Assembly: GCF_030272615.1 (NCBI RefSeq)
Contig: NC_081413.1
Location: 183,964,951 to 184,028,950 of the forward strand
Direction of reading: 5' to 3'
Length of the DNA: 64,000 nt
From: Cryptomeria japonica
Taxonomy: Eukaryota > Streptophyta > Pinopsida > Cupressales > Cupressaceae
Positions within the stretch are counted from its first letter, which is position 1; the number at the start of each line of letters is the position of its first letter. Position numbers and translations under genes: made by a program. The notes beneath the pieces are model-generated. The model did no database searches. It worked only from the letters and a program-made list of their open reading frames with translations, and was not told the origin of the DNA. Positions 1 to 9,859 of this stretch are shown in pieces.

Positions 1-916
1 GATAACACACCTTCTTTCTCTTGTCTTTGTAGCTTCTAAAATTATCCTTCCTATCATTGTCAGGACATCTGGATGCAATATGACCTATTTTATTGCAAGA
101 GAAACACTTCAAGGGAAGTTTACCTTTATACTTTCCTTTTCCTCTTGGGAGCCTTCTTGCTAATAGAGCTTCAATCTCATCTTGTTCCTGTTCTTCAGAT
201 AACAGATTGTCACATTCATGAGAATGACCAGTTCTTGTAATAGAACTATTTATGGTTTCTTTTCTTCTCCTTGTTGGTGCATGTATCATGGAAGCTTTGA
301 AGGCAGCATCAATCTTTGGTACACTGTTATCATAGTTACTTAGTTCAAAGGCAGTCAACTTTCCAATCAATGAGTCAAGTGAAACACTCACTGTTCCCAA
401 GGATCCAAGTTCCTGAATAGCAAAGACCCTTATGGCATATTGTGGTAGCAAGGTTCTCAGGATTTTGTTGACCACATCATCCTCTTCAAGCTTTCCTCCA
501 ACACTTTTTATGGAATTTACATCTTTTATTCTTTTGCTATACTGCTCTATATTTTTTCCTTCTTGCATCCTCATCTCATCAAATTTTCCTCTTAAGTTGT
601 CCACCTTAGCCTTTTGAACATGAGGATCTCCTCCATAAACAGTCTTCAGTTTATTCCACATCTCATAAGATGTTTTCAGATCTTGAACCTCTACATACAC
701 ATTATCAGACAAAGTGCTAGCAATAAGATCCATAGTTGCAGTGTTGTCTTGCCTTTCTTTGATCTGATCTGCAGTCAGAACCCCTATAGGTTCATTGTAT
801 TGTATGATTACATGGTTCTAGTATTGATCTCTTAGGGTTCTAAGGTAGAGCTTCTTTCTACCACACCATATGGTATAACTCTCCTTAGAGAATGTAGGAC
901 CCTCCTTTCGCATCAT
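1..916 (-). pseudogene. copia gag (capsid/nucleocapsid) with one in-frame stop, partial
   Basis: The retrotransposon Gag forms the cytoplasmic virus-like particle. On the minus strand two consecutive ATG codons at 916-911 follow the primer-binding site by about 50 bases. The reading frame is the same at the start and at the zinc knuckle, and a TAG at 820-818 interrupts it at codon 33. The CCHC nucleocapsid knuckle lies at about 106-65 (C-x2-C-x4-H-x4-C, core CFSCNKIGHIASRC). It is followed by a basic Lys/Arg-rich stretch up to the window edge. I did not check every codon between. It shares layout and motifs with the gag at 52.4-53.2 kb. Function is probably lost, since the stop would truncate the protein near its start. 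Confidence 0.85.
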
Positions 917-965
917 CTTGGATCTTTTCTTAAGTTGTTAAGCTCTTCTGAATCTAAGTACCAAA

Positions 966-977
966 GCTTTGATACCA
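966..977 (-). other. primer-binding site for initiator tRNA-Met
   Basis: The minus strand reads TGGTATCAAAGC directly inside the LTR. This matches the usual plant copia primer-binding site TGGTATCAGAGC, complementary to the 3' end of initiator methionine tRNA, with one change. Confidence 0.8.
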
Positions 978-1745
978 ATTTTTAGTCCCAACCGGTGCTG
1001 AGAGGGGAGGGGTGAATCAACACTCTACCAGTTTTGCTAAATTAAAAACTTTTAACTCAAGTCTACACTAACTTAATATTCACCAATACAAACAATTATT
1101 GCAAAGGAATATGCATGCATGAAAAGATACATAGTAACACCAAGATTTATCTCATGGAAACCCAAATGCGAGAAAACCACGGTATGAGTAGAAACTCACA
1201 AAATTTGTACTCTTCTCGAGTACGCCTGGTGAGGAGTCATCCATGTTAGGGGATTACAAAGACACTATTAGGTGTCACCCGGTTAAGGGATTTTACAAAG
1301 GGACCTATTAAAGTCCACCCAATTAAGGGATTTGAGTTGCAATGGTGAGAAAGAAACATAAAGTTGATCTATTTGAGTAGCTACTAACAGATTGATCAAA
1401 TCACAATGAAAATCATACTCTATCTGCACCAGTTGTGTCTGCTCTGCACAACATTGGTTTTATGCTTATACCCTTGGCTCTGCACTCTACCGGTCTACTT
1501 CACACACACTCTGCTATGCTAAATCATTTAGCACTTCCCCTCTCTTCACTCTGCACTTTGGATTGCCTCTCACAGGATCTACACTTTGCAAATTTTTCAA
1601 TCAAGACTATTTGAATGAACTCAAAAATACTTTATACACTCTCTATAGTCACCTTCAAGTCTTTCCTCAATAAATGCAATCACCAATTTTGATGGATTTC
1701 AAATTCAAAATCTCGCGCTCTTTCTTTGCGTGCCCTGCAACAATT

Positions 1746-2725
1746 ACACCAACTACTCAACCAAATTTGTCACCACATCCCCCAAAAATAGTGACTTCTG
1801 GTTGAGTCTAGTCTTTTACATGTGAACTAGAAAATCCGCAAGTAATCATGGCCTAACTGCATGATGACTAAAGTTGACTTCACCAACCTTTAGTTTGGCA
1901 TAAACACAAACTCACCAACTCACGTTTTGCCATTGCAACTGTATAATCGATCATCACTCCGAGATTTATGACGACCACCTATCTTCCTTCTGCTTCATCG
2001 GTCTACTGGTATAACACTATGGTCTTCATTACCAGTTCATCCTTTGATACCAGTTTGCAGTATGACTAAAGTTACACCAACTACTCAACCAAATTTGTCA
2101 CTGCATCCCCCAAAAATAGTGACTTTTGGTTGAGTCTAGTCTTTTACATGTGAACCAGAAAATCCGCAAGTAATCATGGCCTAACTGCATGATGACTAAA
2201 GTTGACTTCACCAACCTTTAGTTTGGTATAAACACAAACTCACCAACTCACGTTTTGCCATTGCAACTGCATAATCGATCATCGCTCCAAGATTTATGAC
2301 GACCACCTATCTTCCTTCTGCTTCACCGGTCTACCAGTATAACACTATGGTCTTCATTACTAGTTCATCCTTTGATACCAGTTTGCAGTATGACTAAAGT
2401 TACACCAACTACTCAACCAAATTTGTCACTGCATCCCCCAAAAATAGTGACTTTTGGTTGAGTCTAGTCTTTTACATGTGAACTAGAAAATCTGCAAGTA
2501 ATCATGGCCTAACTGCATGATGACTAAAGTTGACTTCACCAACCTTTAGTTTGGCATAAACACAAACTCACCAACTCACGTTTTGCCATTGCAACTGCAT
2601 AATCGATCATCGCTCCAAGATTTATGACAACCACCTATCTTCCTTCTGCTTCACCAGTCTACCGGTATAACACTATGGTCTTCATTACCAGTTCATCCTT
2701 TGATACCGGTTTGCCGTATTTCAAT
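1746..2725. repeat. three tandem copies of a 328 bp unit inside the LTR
   Basis: The string ACACCAACTACTCAACCAAA begins at 1746, 2074 and 2402, exactly 328 bases apart each time. The copies are nearly identical. The third runs into unique sequence after about 2,720. The very high identity means the expansion is younger than most of the divergence between LTR families here. Confidence 0.95.
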
Positions 2726-2940
2726 CAGGTTCTCTTTTCCTATTTTCCAATGAGATTCCGATTTGCATAGAACCTCAAGCCTTCTTGCCTAAGTCACCTT
2801 CTGTGACTTCATCATCATCAAAGTGGCCAACTTGAAGATCTAACCTTAACACCGATTTTCTTGAATGACAAACCGGTTAGCTTAGTTTGTCTTCCCTTGA
2901 GCCCATTGAACCTTGATAATTTGTCTCTGATGTTGTATGT

Positions 2941-3042
2941 TGTTTACGAGCCATCACCTCTGCTACTGAGATACACTACTCCACCAATACCACTCCTGTT
3001 TACAAGCCATCACCTATGCTACTGAGATACACCAATCCACCG
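2941..3042. repeat. 57 bp tandem duplication near the outer LTR end
   Basis: TGTTTAC(G/A)AGCCATCACCT followed by a TGCTACTGAGATACAC tract occurs at about 2941 and again at about 2997. The two copies carry a few differences. Confidence 0.7.
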
Positions 3043-3084
3043 GTCAGTATTGGTGATCAATGATAAATCTCAACAATGCCAACA

Positions 3085-4003
3085 GGATATGTTCGCACTT
3101 TACTGCTCCAACACAACGCTCGTTAACCTATTCAGAATTAAAAGTCGAGCACCTTTTATCTTAGAACATAACATCACCATTCAGCTTGAACACATGTCGA
3201 TTAATAGGACTACTAGTAAACCGATCTTTACTTCTTGGGAACTAGCGACACAAGGCTTCAGAAGGTTACACCGCCAGCTTGTCCTTTTCTGCTAATGAAA
3301 TGTGACATCATCTAGCGATGTCGCGGTCTTTATCTTCACTGCACTTTCAACCATGGGGAAGCATGGACCGTTAGATCTATTCTGCTTTTATCAACCCGCC
3401 AAAATACTTAAGAATTTTAGACTTTAGAAAAAATGAGGACGCATGCATAAATATTAAATGAGATCGACTATAGGGAAATTTTGCATGTGACTTTAGGAAA
3501 ATCCTTTCTAAAACCGATCTAACACAACTTAGCACTCAGGAAATGAAATGGCCCCACCCATGGTAAACAACCCTTGGCCTTAGTGGGAAAAATTAACGAC
3601 AAAATATATCATTGCTAGGGTTTTTCTTCACAAAGATTAGGAAAATTTGATAAACCCTAAACCCTAGACTTTGAACCTTGACAGAGGATACAAATAGAAC
3701 CAGAAAGACCACTATTTAAGCTCAAAATTGAAAATTCTCATGCAATCAATTTTCAGGGCTATCATATCGCATATAGGGTATCTCTATGTAATCTTTGACC
3801 TCCATAATGCAGGTGAATTTTGGCTATTCCCTAAGGTACAATAATAGCCTAGGAATTCATCATTGGCATAGTCAATCTTTTCTTATTAAAAAAATAGTAT
3901 CTGAAGGTTCAAACTTGGGTTGAATTGATAGCCTACAATCTATTGTAATTCTAGTTGCATTTGACTCAACCTAGTGGACATTCTAAATTGAACTATGATC
4001 TTA
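3085..4003. other. no gene recognised
   Basis: AT-rich sequence between two copia remnants. The reading frames here are short and show no recognisable motif. Two adjacent CCCTAAA-like words near 3,653-3,665 are too few to be a telomeric array. Confidence 0.6.
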
Positions 4004-4216
4004 TTAAGGAAACAAGAGGTAGAGTATTAAAGAGTATTCTTGACACTCATATTTGCATCTTTCTTCCAAACATCCATTTGTCTCTTTCTTCAAGAATATC
4101 TTCCATTCTTCTCTTTGTTCAAAATATTCCATCTTTAGCTTAAACATCTCATATCGACTACCATTGAATTTCTCAATATCCACATGATAGGTAGAGACCA
4201 TAATTTTCAATCCCAC
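4004..4216 (-). pseudogene. copia gag N-terminal relic
   Basis: A 70-codon minus-strand frame has the N-terminal gag signature of another copia lineage (VDIEKFNGSRYEMFKLKMEY, followed by a charged EEW region). It lies about 95 bases inside a primer-binding site at 4321-4311, the spacing expected for gag. No further gag or pol follows toward 3.1 kb, so the element is truncated. The lineage differs from the element at 1-3084, whose gag starts differently. Confidence 0.65.
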
Positions 4217-4310
4217 ACAAATATGTTAAACCACATAGTGTAAAATATCTCATTGCAACCAAAATCTTCAACATTAATTTTTTTTGTCATGCTCTCTATA
4301 TATTTGTTAT

Positions 4311-4321
4311 CTTTGATACCA
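4311..4321 (-). other. primer-binding site of the truncated copia relic
   Basis: The minus strand reads TGGTATCAAAG, complementary to initiator tRNA-Met, upstream of the gag relic. The sequence beyond it (from about 4,325) should be the 5' LTR; it contains a GTGGAGGAAAAAATCCACC stretch like the conserved LTR box elsewhere. Its outer end is not clear. Confidence 0.6.
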
Positions 4322-4590
4322 AATATTGAAATAAAAAGTGAAATTGCTACAATAAAATCTTCTATGAAATTTATGTAAATCTAAAATATGTTTCTTTATC
4401 TAAAACTATCATAAAAAAATATTATGTAGATGCGCAAACTACCAATAAAAATAAAATTAGTAAACCATATAGATACAAAATTTAGTGGAGGAAAAAATCC
4501 ACCAAAGATAGAGCAGAAATATATATTAATCTTTAATACATATGAGACAATATCAATATATTACTACTCTATCCTTTGACAATAGTCTAA

Positions 4591-4686
4591 AAATAAATGT
4601 GTGTAAATAAGAATATATAGCTTCATCTCATATCTCTAAATAAATGTATGTGTAAATAAGAATATATAGCTTCATCTCATATCTCT
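4591..4686. repeat. 47 bp tandem duplication
   Basis: AAATAAATGT...AATATATAGCTTCATCTCATATCTCT occurs twice, starting at 4591 and 4638, with one small indel. It lies inside the presumed LTR of the copia relic. Confidence 0.85.
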
Positions 4687-4689
4687 AAT

Positions 4690-5274
4690 ATATAGGCAAA
4701 GAGAGAGGCCAACACCACATTTTTTTTACCAAAATAATGTATACCAAAACCATACTATCATGCAAAAACCCCTATCACCCACCTTGGACAACATTTTTTG
4801 ATAATAGTAAATGGATCAAATGACTTTCCATGGGTATCACATGGGATTAATAAATGTGTTCCCAAATAGAAAACATAATTAGAAAAGGCATCTTTGAACA
4901 ATAAATCACTAAAAGCTCATATCTTCAAGTCTTGTGTTCTAGTTTGGAGTCCACTAAATTATGTGAGCCTCATCCATCATAACAATATTATCCACTTCTT
5001 CCCCTATCATCTAGAAATGAGAGCCTTTAAATAATCTCAAGATCAATCATAACTACTGCTATCAATCATAACTACCACTATGAATTCATATGACAACAAA
5101 TGCTAATAATTTAGAGAAATAAATATTATAAACTATTTTTCCAATTACACCAAGGAATCTAAGTATACCTTCAAAGAGTGTTGGAGATACATAATATATA
5201 TAATTACAAGTTAAATGACACCTTAATCTTAAAAGAGGCCTCATGTTTTGAACCTGTTGTAATGAATTGTAGTG
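4690..5274. other. no gene recognised
   Basis: AT-rich spacer; only short random reading frames and no motif seen. Confidence 0.5.
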
Positions 5275-6060
5275 AAATTCAAAGTTGTTTATTGACATTG
5301 CATTGGTACAAAATTGGATATCAATATTAAAGAACACATTCAATAAGTGTGCATCAAATATAGAAAGAACCATACCAAGTCAAACATAATATGCTAGCAG
5401 ATCATGCTTTCTTTACATTTCATGTGTTTTTTATATAAGTACACTTTATGATATTTTTTTCATCTTCTTAGTTAACGTGGATGCACAAAGGCACCTTTAG
5501 TGGTGCATGTTAATACAAGTAACCATGAGTATTCATTTTATATTTATGTCCCCTTATTTTTACTCTTTTTTTTTCCCTTTCTTTCCTAGATATTTGAGAC
5601 AATGAAAAATTATTGAGTGATTCAAGGGCACTTTTATCACGTTGACAAAAAATAAAGTTTCTTAATCCTAGGATTGACAACATAGTTTAAGTAATTAAAG
5701 TGTTCTTGAAATACTCCATAATTTTTCATCATCTCAAATACCTAGGAAAAAAAGGGAATGAGAAGTATAGTAAAAAGAAAGGGACATAAATATAAAAAGA
5801 ATGTTCAATGTCACTTGTATTAACATGCACCGCTAAAGGCATCTTTGTGCATCTGCATATTAGCTAAAAAGATGAGAAAAATCATAAAATGCACTTAAAA
5901 GTAAAAACATCAATGTAAAGGAAGCATGATCCATTAGCATAATTATGTTTTCTTTAGTATAATTCTTTCTATTTTTGTTACACCTCTATCAAACTTGTGC
6001 TCTGATGTTGATATCCAATTTTATGCCAAAGTGGTGTCAATAAACAACTTTTTGATTTGC
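5275..6060. repeat. fold-back element, two inverted arms of about 375 bp
   Basis: The left arm (about 5,275-5,650) and right arm (about 5,685-6,060) are imperfect reverse complements over their whole length. Examples: AAAGTTGTTTATTGACA at 5,281 pairs with the region ending at 6,053; GGATATCAA near 5,317 pairs with TTGATATCC near 6,009; GATCATGCTTTCTTTACAT at 5,401 pairs with ATGTAAAGGAAGCATGATC at 5,915; TATTTGAGACAATGAAAAAT at 5,591 pairs with ATTTTTCATCATCTCAAATA at 5,727. The unpaired centre is only about 30 bases. No transposase is present, so this is a non-autonomous fold-back or MITE-like element, or an inverted duplication. No clear target-site duplication was found. It ends about 1.1 kb before PPR gene 1. 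Confidence 0.85.
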
Positions 6061-6610
6061 TAAGCTAGGATCAAAGTGTTGAGCTTCCTTAAGCCTTAGT
6101 CAAACCCATTTTGTTGTTTTTTCCCAAGAATTGAAAGTATGAAAGACATAAGAAATGTAAGATGCCTAGTCTATAATCTATTGATGTAAATGCATACAAC
6201 TTCATGTGATTTGATATGCTCTTAATTCAGAGATTCCAAGGTACTATATGGGATGATCTCTAATAATGATGTTTTAGTGTCATAGAACTTGTCTTTATAT
6301 ATGGCATATTAGGCATTAAATTTAAATACTTTGGTCCACAAATCAAAAAGCCAAAATTTAAATTTGGAAAGGAAGTGACTTAATTGAAATGTAAGTTTGG
6401 GTAAAGAGGAGTTGATTATAGGTGTGATTTTATCCAAATAAAATCGCACCTAGAATTTAAAGAATGTTGATAGGACTAGGTAGTGATCTCGTGGAGAGAA
6501 GGTTCCTAAAATATTTCAACAATGTCCCTTATAATTTTTAAGAGCATTTTAGAAGTAGGTGGAACCATGGATTTTAAGCATGAAAATTTTGTTTAATTGT
6601 TTGATTCCCT

Positions 6611-6620
6611 TATAAATAGA
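6611..6620 (+). promoter_or_regulatory. candidate TATA box of PPR gene 1
   Basis: TATAAATAGA is a near-consensus plant TATA element 515 bases before the PPR start codon. It would imply a leader of roughly 480-490 nt if no intron is present. No other upstream TATA candidate between 6.1 and 7.1 kb is as good. Confidence 0.4.
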
Positions 6621-7134
6621 TCTGTTGATTTACAAATTATTTTTAAAGCAAACAAACCCTTTACATTTAAATCATTTTGTTTAATATATTCAGGCACCCA
6701 TCTCATAGAATCTGCTGAAATTCCATGAGCCAACTGCATAAAAACCAGACATGTTCAACAAGAATCCATTTTTGAAGATTCAGAAAATCCAATCTGAATT
6801 AATCTAAAAAATGAAATCAATGGAACTTGGCAGACACTCAACATGAAAGCCTTCATTTCAGATTCTATAGTGGCATTGGTTAAGGAGAGACAAACACCGG
6901 CTGTAAAAGCTTACCCAAAAATCTCACAGCACTGTACAGATGCAACTTGAAAAAAAATCCAACACTCTTCCATTTTTCTTCTTTTCAACAGCCATAGCAT
7001 TTCTCAAATTGAATGCAAAATGAGAAAATGGAAATGGCTGAGGAGTTTAATTTCAGACACGGAGGAATTTGTCTTGGCAAATTGAAATTAGCACTTGGAG
7101 TCATGTATAAGGTCTGATATGTAGACATAAATTA

Positions 7135-9657
7135 ATGGCTGCAATGCCCGATTTGAGGATGAAGAGGGCGATAGTATCTGGTTTCAACCGTGGTAGAAGT
7201 AGAATTAGAATGAATAACAGTACACACTCTCTCATCACTCACGGGAGCTTTTCATTTGGTACAGGAACTTTTCCTCAAAATAAACTTATTGACATGTATG
7301 TCAAGTGCGGTAGTTTAGTTAATGCTCGTAAAGTGTTTGACGAAATGACACAACGAGATGGCTTCTCATGGAATATTTTGATTTTAGCTTACAGAAGACA
7401 TGGATATCCTCACGAGGCACTTATACTGTTCCACGACATGCAACAAACAAGTGTCCAGCCTAATCAATTCACCTTTGCCAGCATTCTTCCAGCTTGTGCC
7501 AAAATCGGGGACTTGAAACAGGGTATGGTTGTCCATCAAAGCATAATGGAGAACGGTTTTATGTCAGATGTTTTAGCTGTGAGTGCTCTGATAGACATGT
7601 ATTCAAAATGTGGAAGTATACGTAAGGCACGGGAACTGTTTGACAAGATGCCTCAAAGAAATGTTGTCTCATGGAATTCCATGATTGCAGGATATGCACA
7701 ATATGGAATTCTCGATGAGGCTTCAAGGCTTTTCAAAGAAATGCCTAGACAAGATGTGGTGTCATGGAATGCATTGATTACAGGATATGCTCAAAATGGA
7801 GTTTTTGACGAGGCTGCTAGGCTATTCAATGAAATGCCTCAAAGAAATGTGGTCTCATGGAATGCGATGATTGCAGGATATGCACAAAATGGATTTGTTG
7901 AAAAGGCCTTTGAGACTTTTAAGCAAATGCAATTGGCGGGTTTACATCCAAACTCCACAACATTTGCCAGTGTCCTCCCAGCCTGTGCCAAAATACGAGC
8001 TTTGGATCAGGGTATGACCATCCATCGAAACATTACTGAAAGTGGTTTCTTGTCAGATGTTGTAGTTGTGAGTGCCCTGGTAGACATGTATTCAAAATGT
8101 GGAAGTATATGGAGTGCACGTGAACTTTTTGACAAAATGCCTCAAAGAAATGTCATCTCGTGGAATGCAATGATAGCGGGATATGCACAAAATGGTCTGC
8201 TTGATGAGGCTTCGACACTTTTCGAAGAAATGTCTCAAAGAAATGTGGTTTCATGGAATGCGATGATTGCAGGATATGCACAAAATGGTGTTCTTGACAA
8301 GAGTTTAAGGCTTTTTAAAGAAATGCCTCAACGGAATTTGGTGTCATGGAATACCATGATTGCAGGATATGCACAGCATGGTGCTCTTGGCGAGGCTTTA
8401 AGTTTTTTCATAGAAATGCCTACGAGAAATGTGGTCTCGTGGACTACAATTATTGCAGGATATGCACATAATGGGTTTGTTGAAAAGGCTTTGGAGACTT
8501 TCAAAAAAATGCATGTAGCAGGTGTAAAGCCAAATACCACAACGTTGACCAGCATCCTCCCAGCCTGTGCCAAAATGGGAGCTTTGGAACATGGTATGGA
8601 CATCCATCGCAGAGTAATTGAATGTGGATTTTCTTCGGATATGATAATTTCCAGTGCCCTAGTAGACATGTATGCAAAATGTGGAAGGATACACAAGGCA
8701 CGAGAACTGTTTGACAAAATGCCTCAGAGAAATGTTGTGTCATGGACTGCAATGATTGCAGGCTATGCCATGCATGGCTTTCGTGAGGATGCTCTTAAAC
8801 TTTTTGAACTAATGAAGCCCTCTGGAACACAACCTGACCATGTAAGCTTAGTTTGTGTTTTATTTGCATGCAGCCATGTAGGTTTAGTAGATGAGGGTTG
8901 TAAATACTTCAATGACATGATTAAATCTTATTGTATTATGCCTACTATGGATCATTACATATGCATGGTTGATCTTCTTGGCCGTGCTGGCTATCTTGAG
9001 GAAACCCTAAACTTTATAATCAAAATGCCAATTAAACCTGCAGTAACTGTGTGGATGAGTTTTCTTGGTGCTTGTAGATCACATAAGAACATAGGGCTAG
9101 GACTATTTATAGCAAACCTGCTTTTTGAACTGGATCCTAAAAATACTGCCCCTTTTGTTCTACTGTCAAACATCTTTGCAGAAATGGGGAGGTGGGATGA
9201 TGTTCAGAAAGTACGGAGATTGATGAAAGATAGAGGAATTAAAAAGATGCCTGGATGTAGTTGGATTGAAGTCAATAAAATGGTTCATGCTTTTTGTGTT
9301 GGAGACAGATCACACTCACAAACACATGAGATATATGCAACATTGGAGAAATTGTCTCAGGAGATGAAGGCAGCAGGGTATTCTCCAGATTCAAGACATG
9401 CACTGAATGATGTGGTGGAGGAAGAAAAAGAATTATTCCTTTGCCACCATAGTGAGAAGTTGGCTATTGCATTTGGATTATTAAACACAGCCCCTGGAAC
9501 AACCATTAGAGTTGTCAAGAACCTCAGAGTATGCATTGAATGCCACACTGCAACTAAGTTCATCTCCAAGATTGTTGAAAGAAAAATTGTTGTGAGAGAT
9601 TCAAACCGGTTCCATCATTTTACACAGGGAGAATGTTCTTGTGGAGATTATTGGTGA
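7135..9657 (+). CDS. PLS-class PPR protein with complete DYW deaminase domain (PPR gene 1)
   Basis: An organelle RNA-editing factor type: the PPR tract binds a specific RNA and the DYW domain deaminates a cytidine to uridine. The 840-codon frame is uninterrupted. The start is the first ATG after an in-frame TAA 27 bases upstream. Residues 1-45 are Arg/Ser-rich with few acids, compatible with an organelle transit peptide. Motif starts (the V/G of xxSWN) fall at residues 76, 177, 208, 239, 340, 371, 402, 433 and 534: P-L-S triplets of 101 residues mixed with runs of 31-residue S motifs. The E1/E2 region covers about 600-700. PGCSWIEV opens the DYW segment at about 703. Zinc and catalytic residues are intact: H772-S-E774, C800-x2-C803, H828, C834-x-C836, terminal DYW 838-840. 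The N-terminal repeat looks shortened compared with gene 2. The exact editing target cannot be read from here. Confidence 0.95.
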   Translation: MAAMPDLRMKRAIVSGFNRGRSRIRMNNSTHSLITHGSFSFGTGTFPQNKLIDMYVKCGSLVNARKVFDEMTQRDGFSWNILILAYRRHGYPHEALILFHDMQQTSVQPNQFTFASILPACAKIGDLKQGMVVHQSIMENGFMSDVLAVSALIDMYSKCGSIRKARELFDKMPQRNVVSWNSMIAGYAQYGILDEASRLFKEMPRQDVVSWNALITGYAQNGVFDEAARLFNEMPQRNVVSWNAMIAGYAQNGFVEKAFETFKQMQLAGLHPNSTTFASVLPACAKIRALDQGMTIHRNITESGFLSDVVVVSALVDMYSKCGSIWSARELFDKMPQRNVISWNAMIAGYAQNGLLDEASTLFEEMSQRNVVSWNAMIAGYAQNGVLDKSLRLFKEMPQRNLVSWNTMIAGYAQHGALGEALSFFIEMPTRNVVSWTTIIAGYAHNGFVEKALETFKKMHVAGVKPNTTTLTSILPACAKMGALEHGMDIHRRVIECGFSSDMIISSALVDMYAKCGRIHKARELFDKMPQRNVVSWTAMIAGYAMHGFREDALKLFELMKPSGTQPDHVSLVCVLFACSHVGLVDEGCKYFNDMIKSYCIMPTMDHYICMVDLLGRAGYLEETLNFIIKMPIKPAVTVWMSFLGACRSHKNIGLGLFIANLLFELDPKNTAPFVLLSNIFAEMGRWDDVQKVRRLMKDRGIKKMPGCSWIEVNKMVHAFCVGDRSHSQTHEIYATLEKLSQEMKAAGYSPDSRHALNDVVEEEKELFLCHHSEKLAIAFGLLNTAPGTTIRVVKNLRVCIECHTATKFISKIVERKIVVRDSNRFHHFTQGECSCGDYW

Positions 9658-9853
9658 TGCAAAGTGAAGGACATTGTAAACATAGGATTGTTGCAAAACA
9701 AAGGTGTATCATATCAGACTTTCAGTGCTAAGGAGTCTGATTCTACTTTCAGCTTTTAATTTATGAGCCCTGTGTATTATGGGTGATTATTTCTATACTG
9801 ATGGGGTATTGTCAAAGCCCTGTTATTGCATATGACATTAAGAAACTTTGCAT

Positions 9854-9859
9854 AATAAA
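9854..9859 (+). terminator. candidate polyadenylation signal of PPR gene 1
   Basis: AATAAA about 195 bases after the stop codon, in AT-rich 3' sequence, is well placed for transcript end formation. Confidence 0.4.

Larger units (their letters stand above)
1..3084 (-). mobile_element. Ty1/copia element, 5' part (LTR, primer-binding site, gag), cut by the window edge
   Basis: Read on the minus strand the order is 5' LTR (3084 to 980), primer-binding site (977 to 966), then gag running off the left edge. The outer LTR end reads TGTTGGCATTG on the minus strand, the same start as the other copia elements here. The five bases outside it are GGATA (3085-3089), so a matching GGATA is expected at the unseen far end. 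The inner LTR terminus has TT where TG is expected on the plus strand, a probable point change. Pol is not in the window. Confidence 0.9.
980..3084 (-). repeat. copia 5' LTR, 2.1 kb, enlarged by an internal triplication
   Basis: The LTR contains the GAGAGGGG...GGTGAATCA box next to its inner end (about 1,000-1,020) and the GGAAACCC...GAAAACCACGG box at about 1,157-1,185 that recur in the other copia LTRs of the window. Its 2,105 bp are much more than the roughly 1,360-1,455 bp of the related LTRs at 47.4, 53.3 and 60.9 kb. Removing two of the three 328 bp copies gives about 1,449 bp, which accounts for the difference. Confidence 0.85.

Noticed and set aside
3648-3668. CCCTAAA-like words (also 26,350-26,385, 35,806-35,835 and 48,285-48,300)
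   Set aside because: Only one to three adjacent units, part of LTR or intergenic text; not a telomeric array.
8328-8752. Antisense frames inside PPR gene 1 (also 41,236-43,599 in gene 2)
   Set aside because: Shadows of the repetitive PPR coding sequence; they repeat with the motif period and have no independent features.
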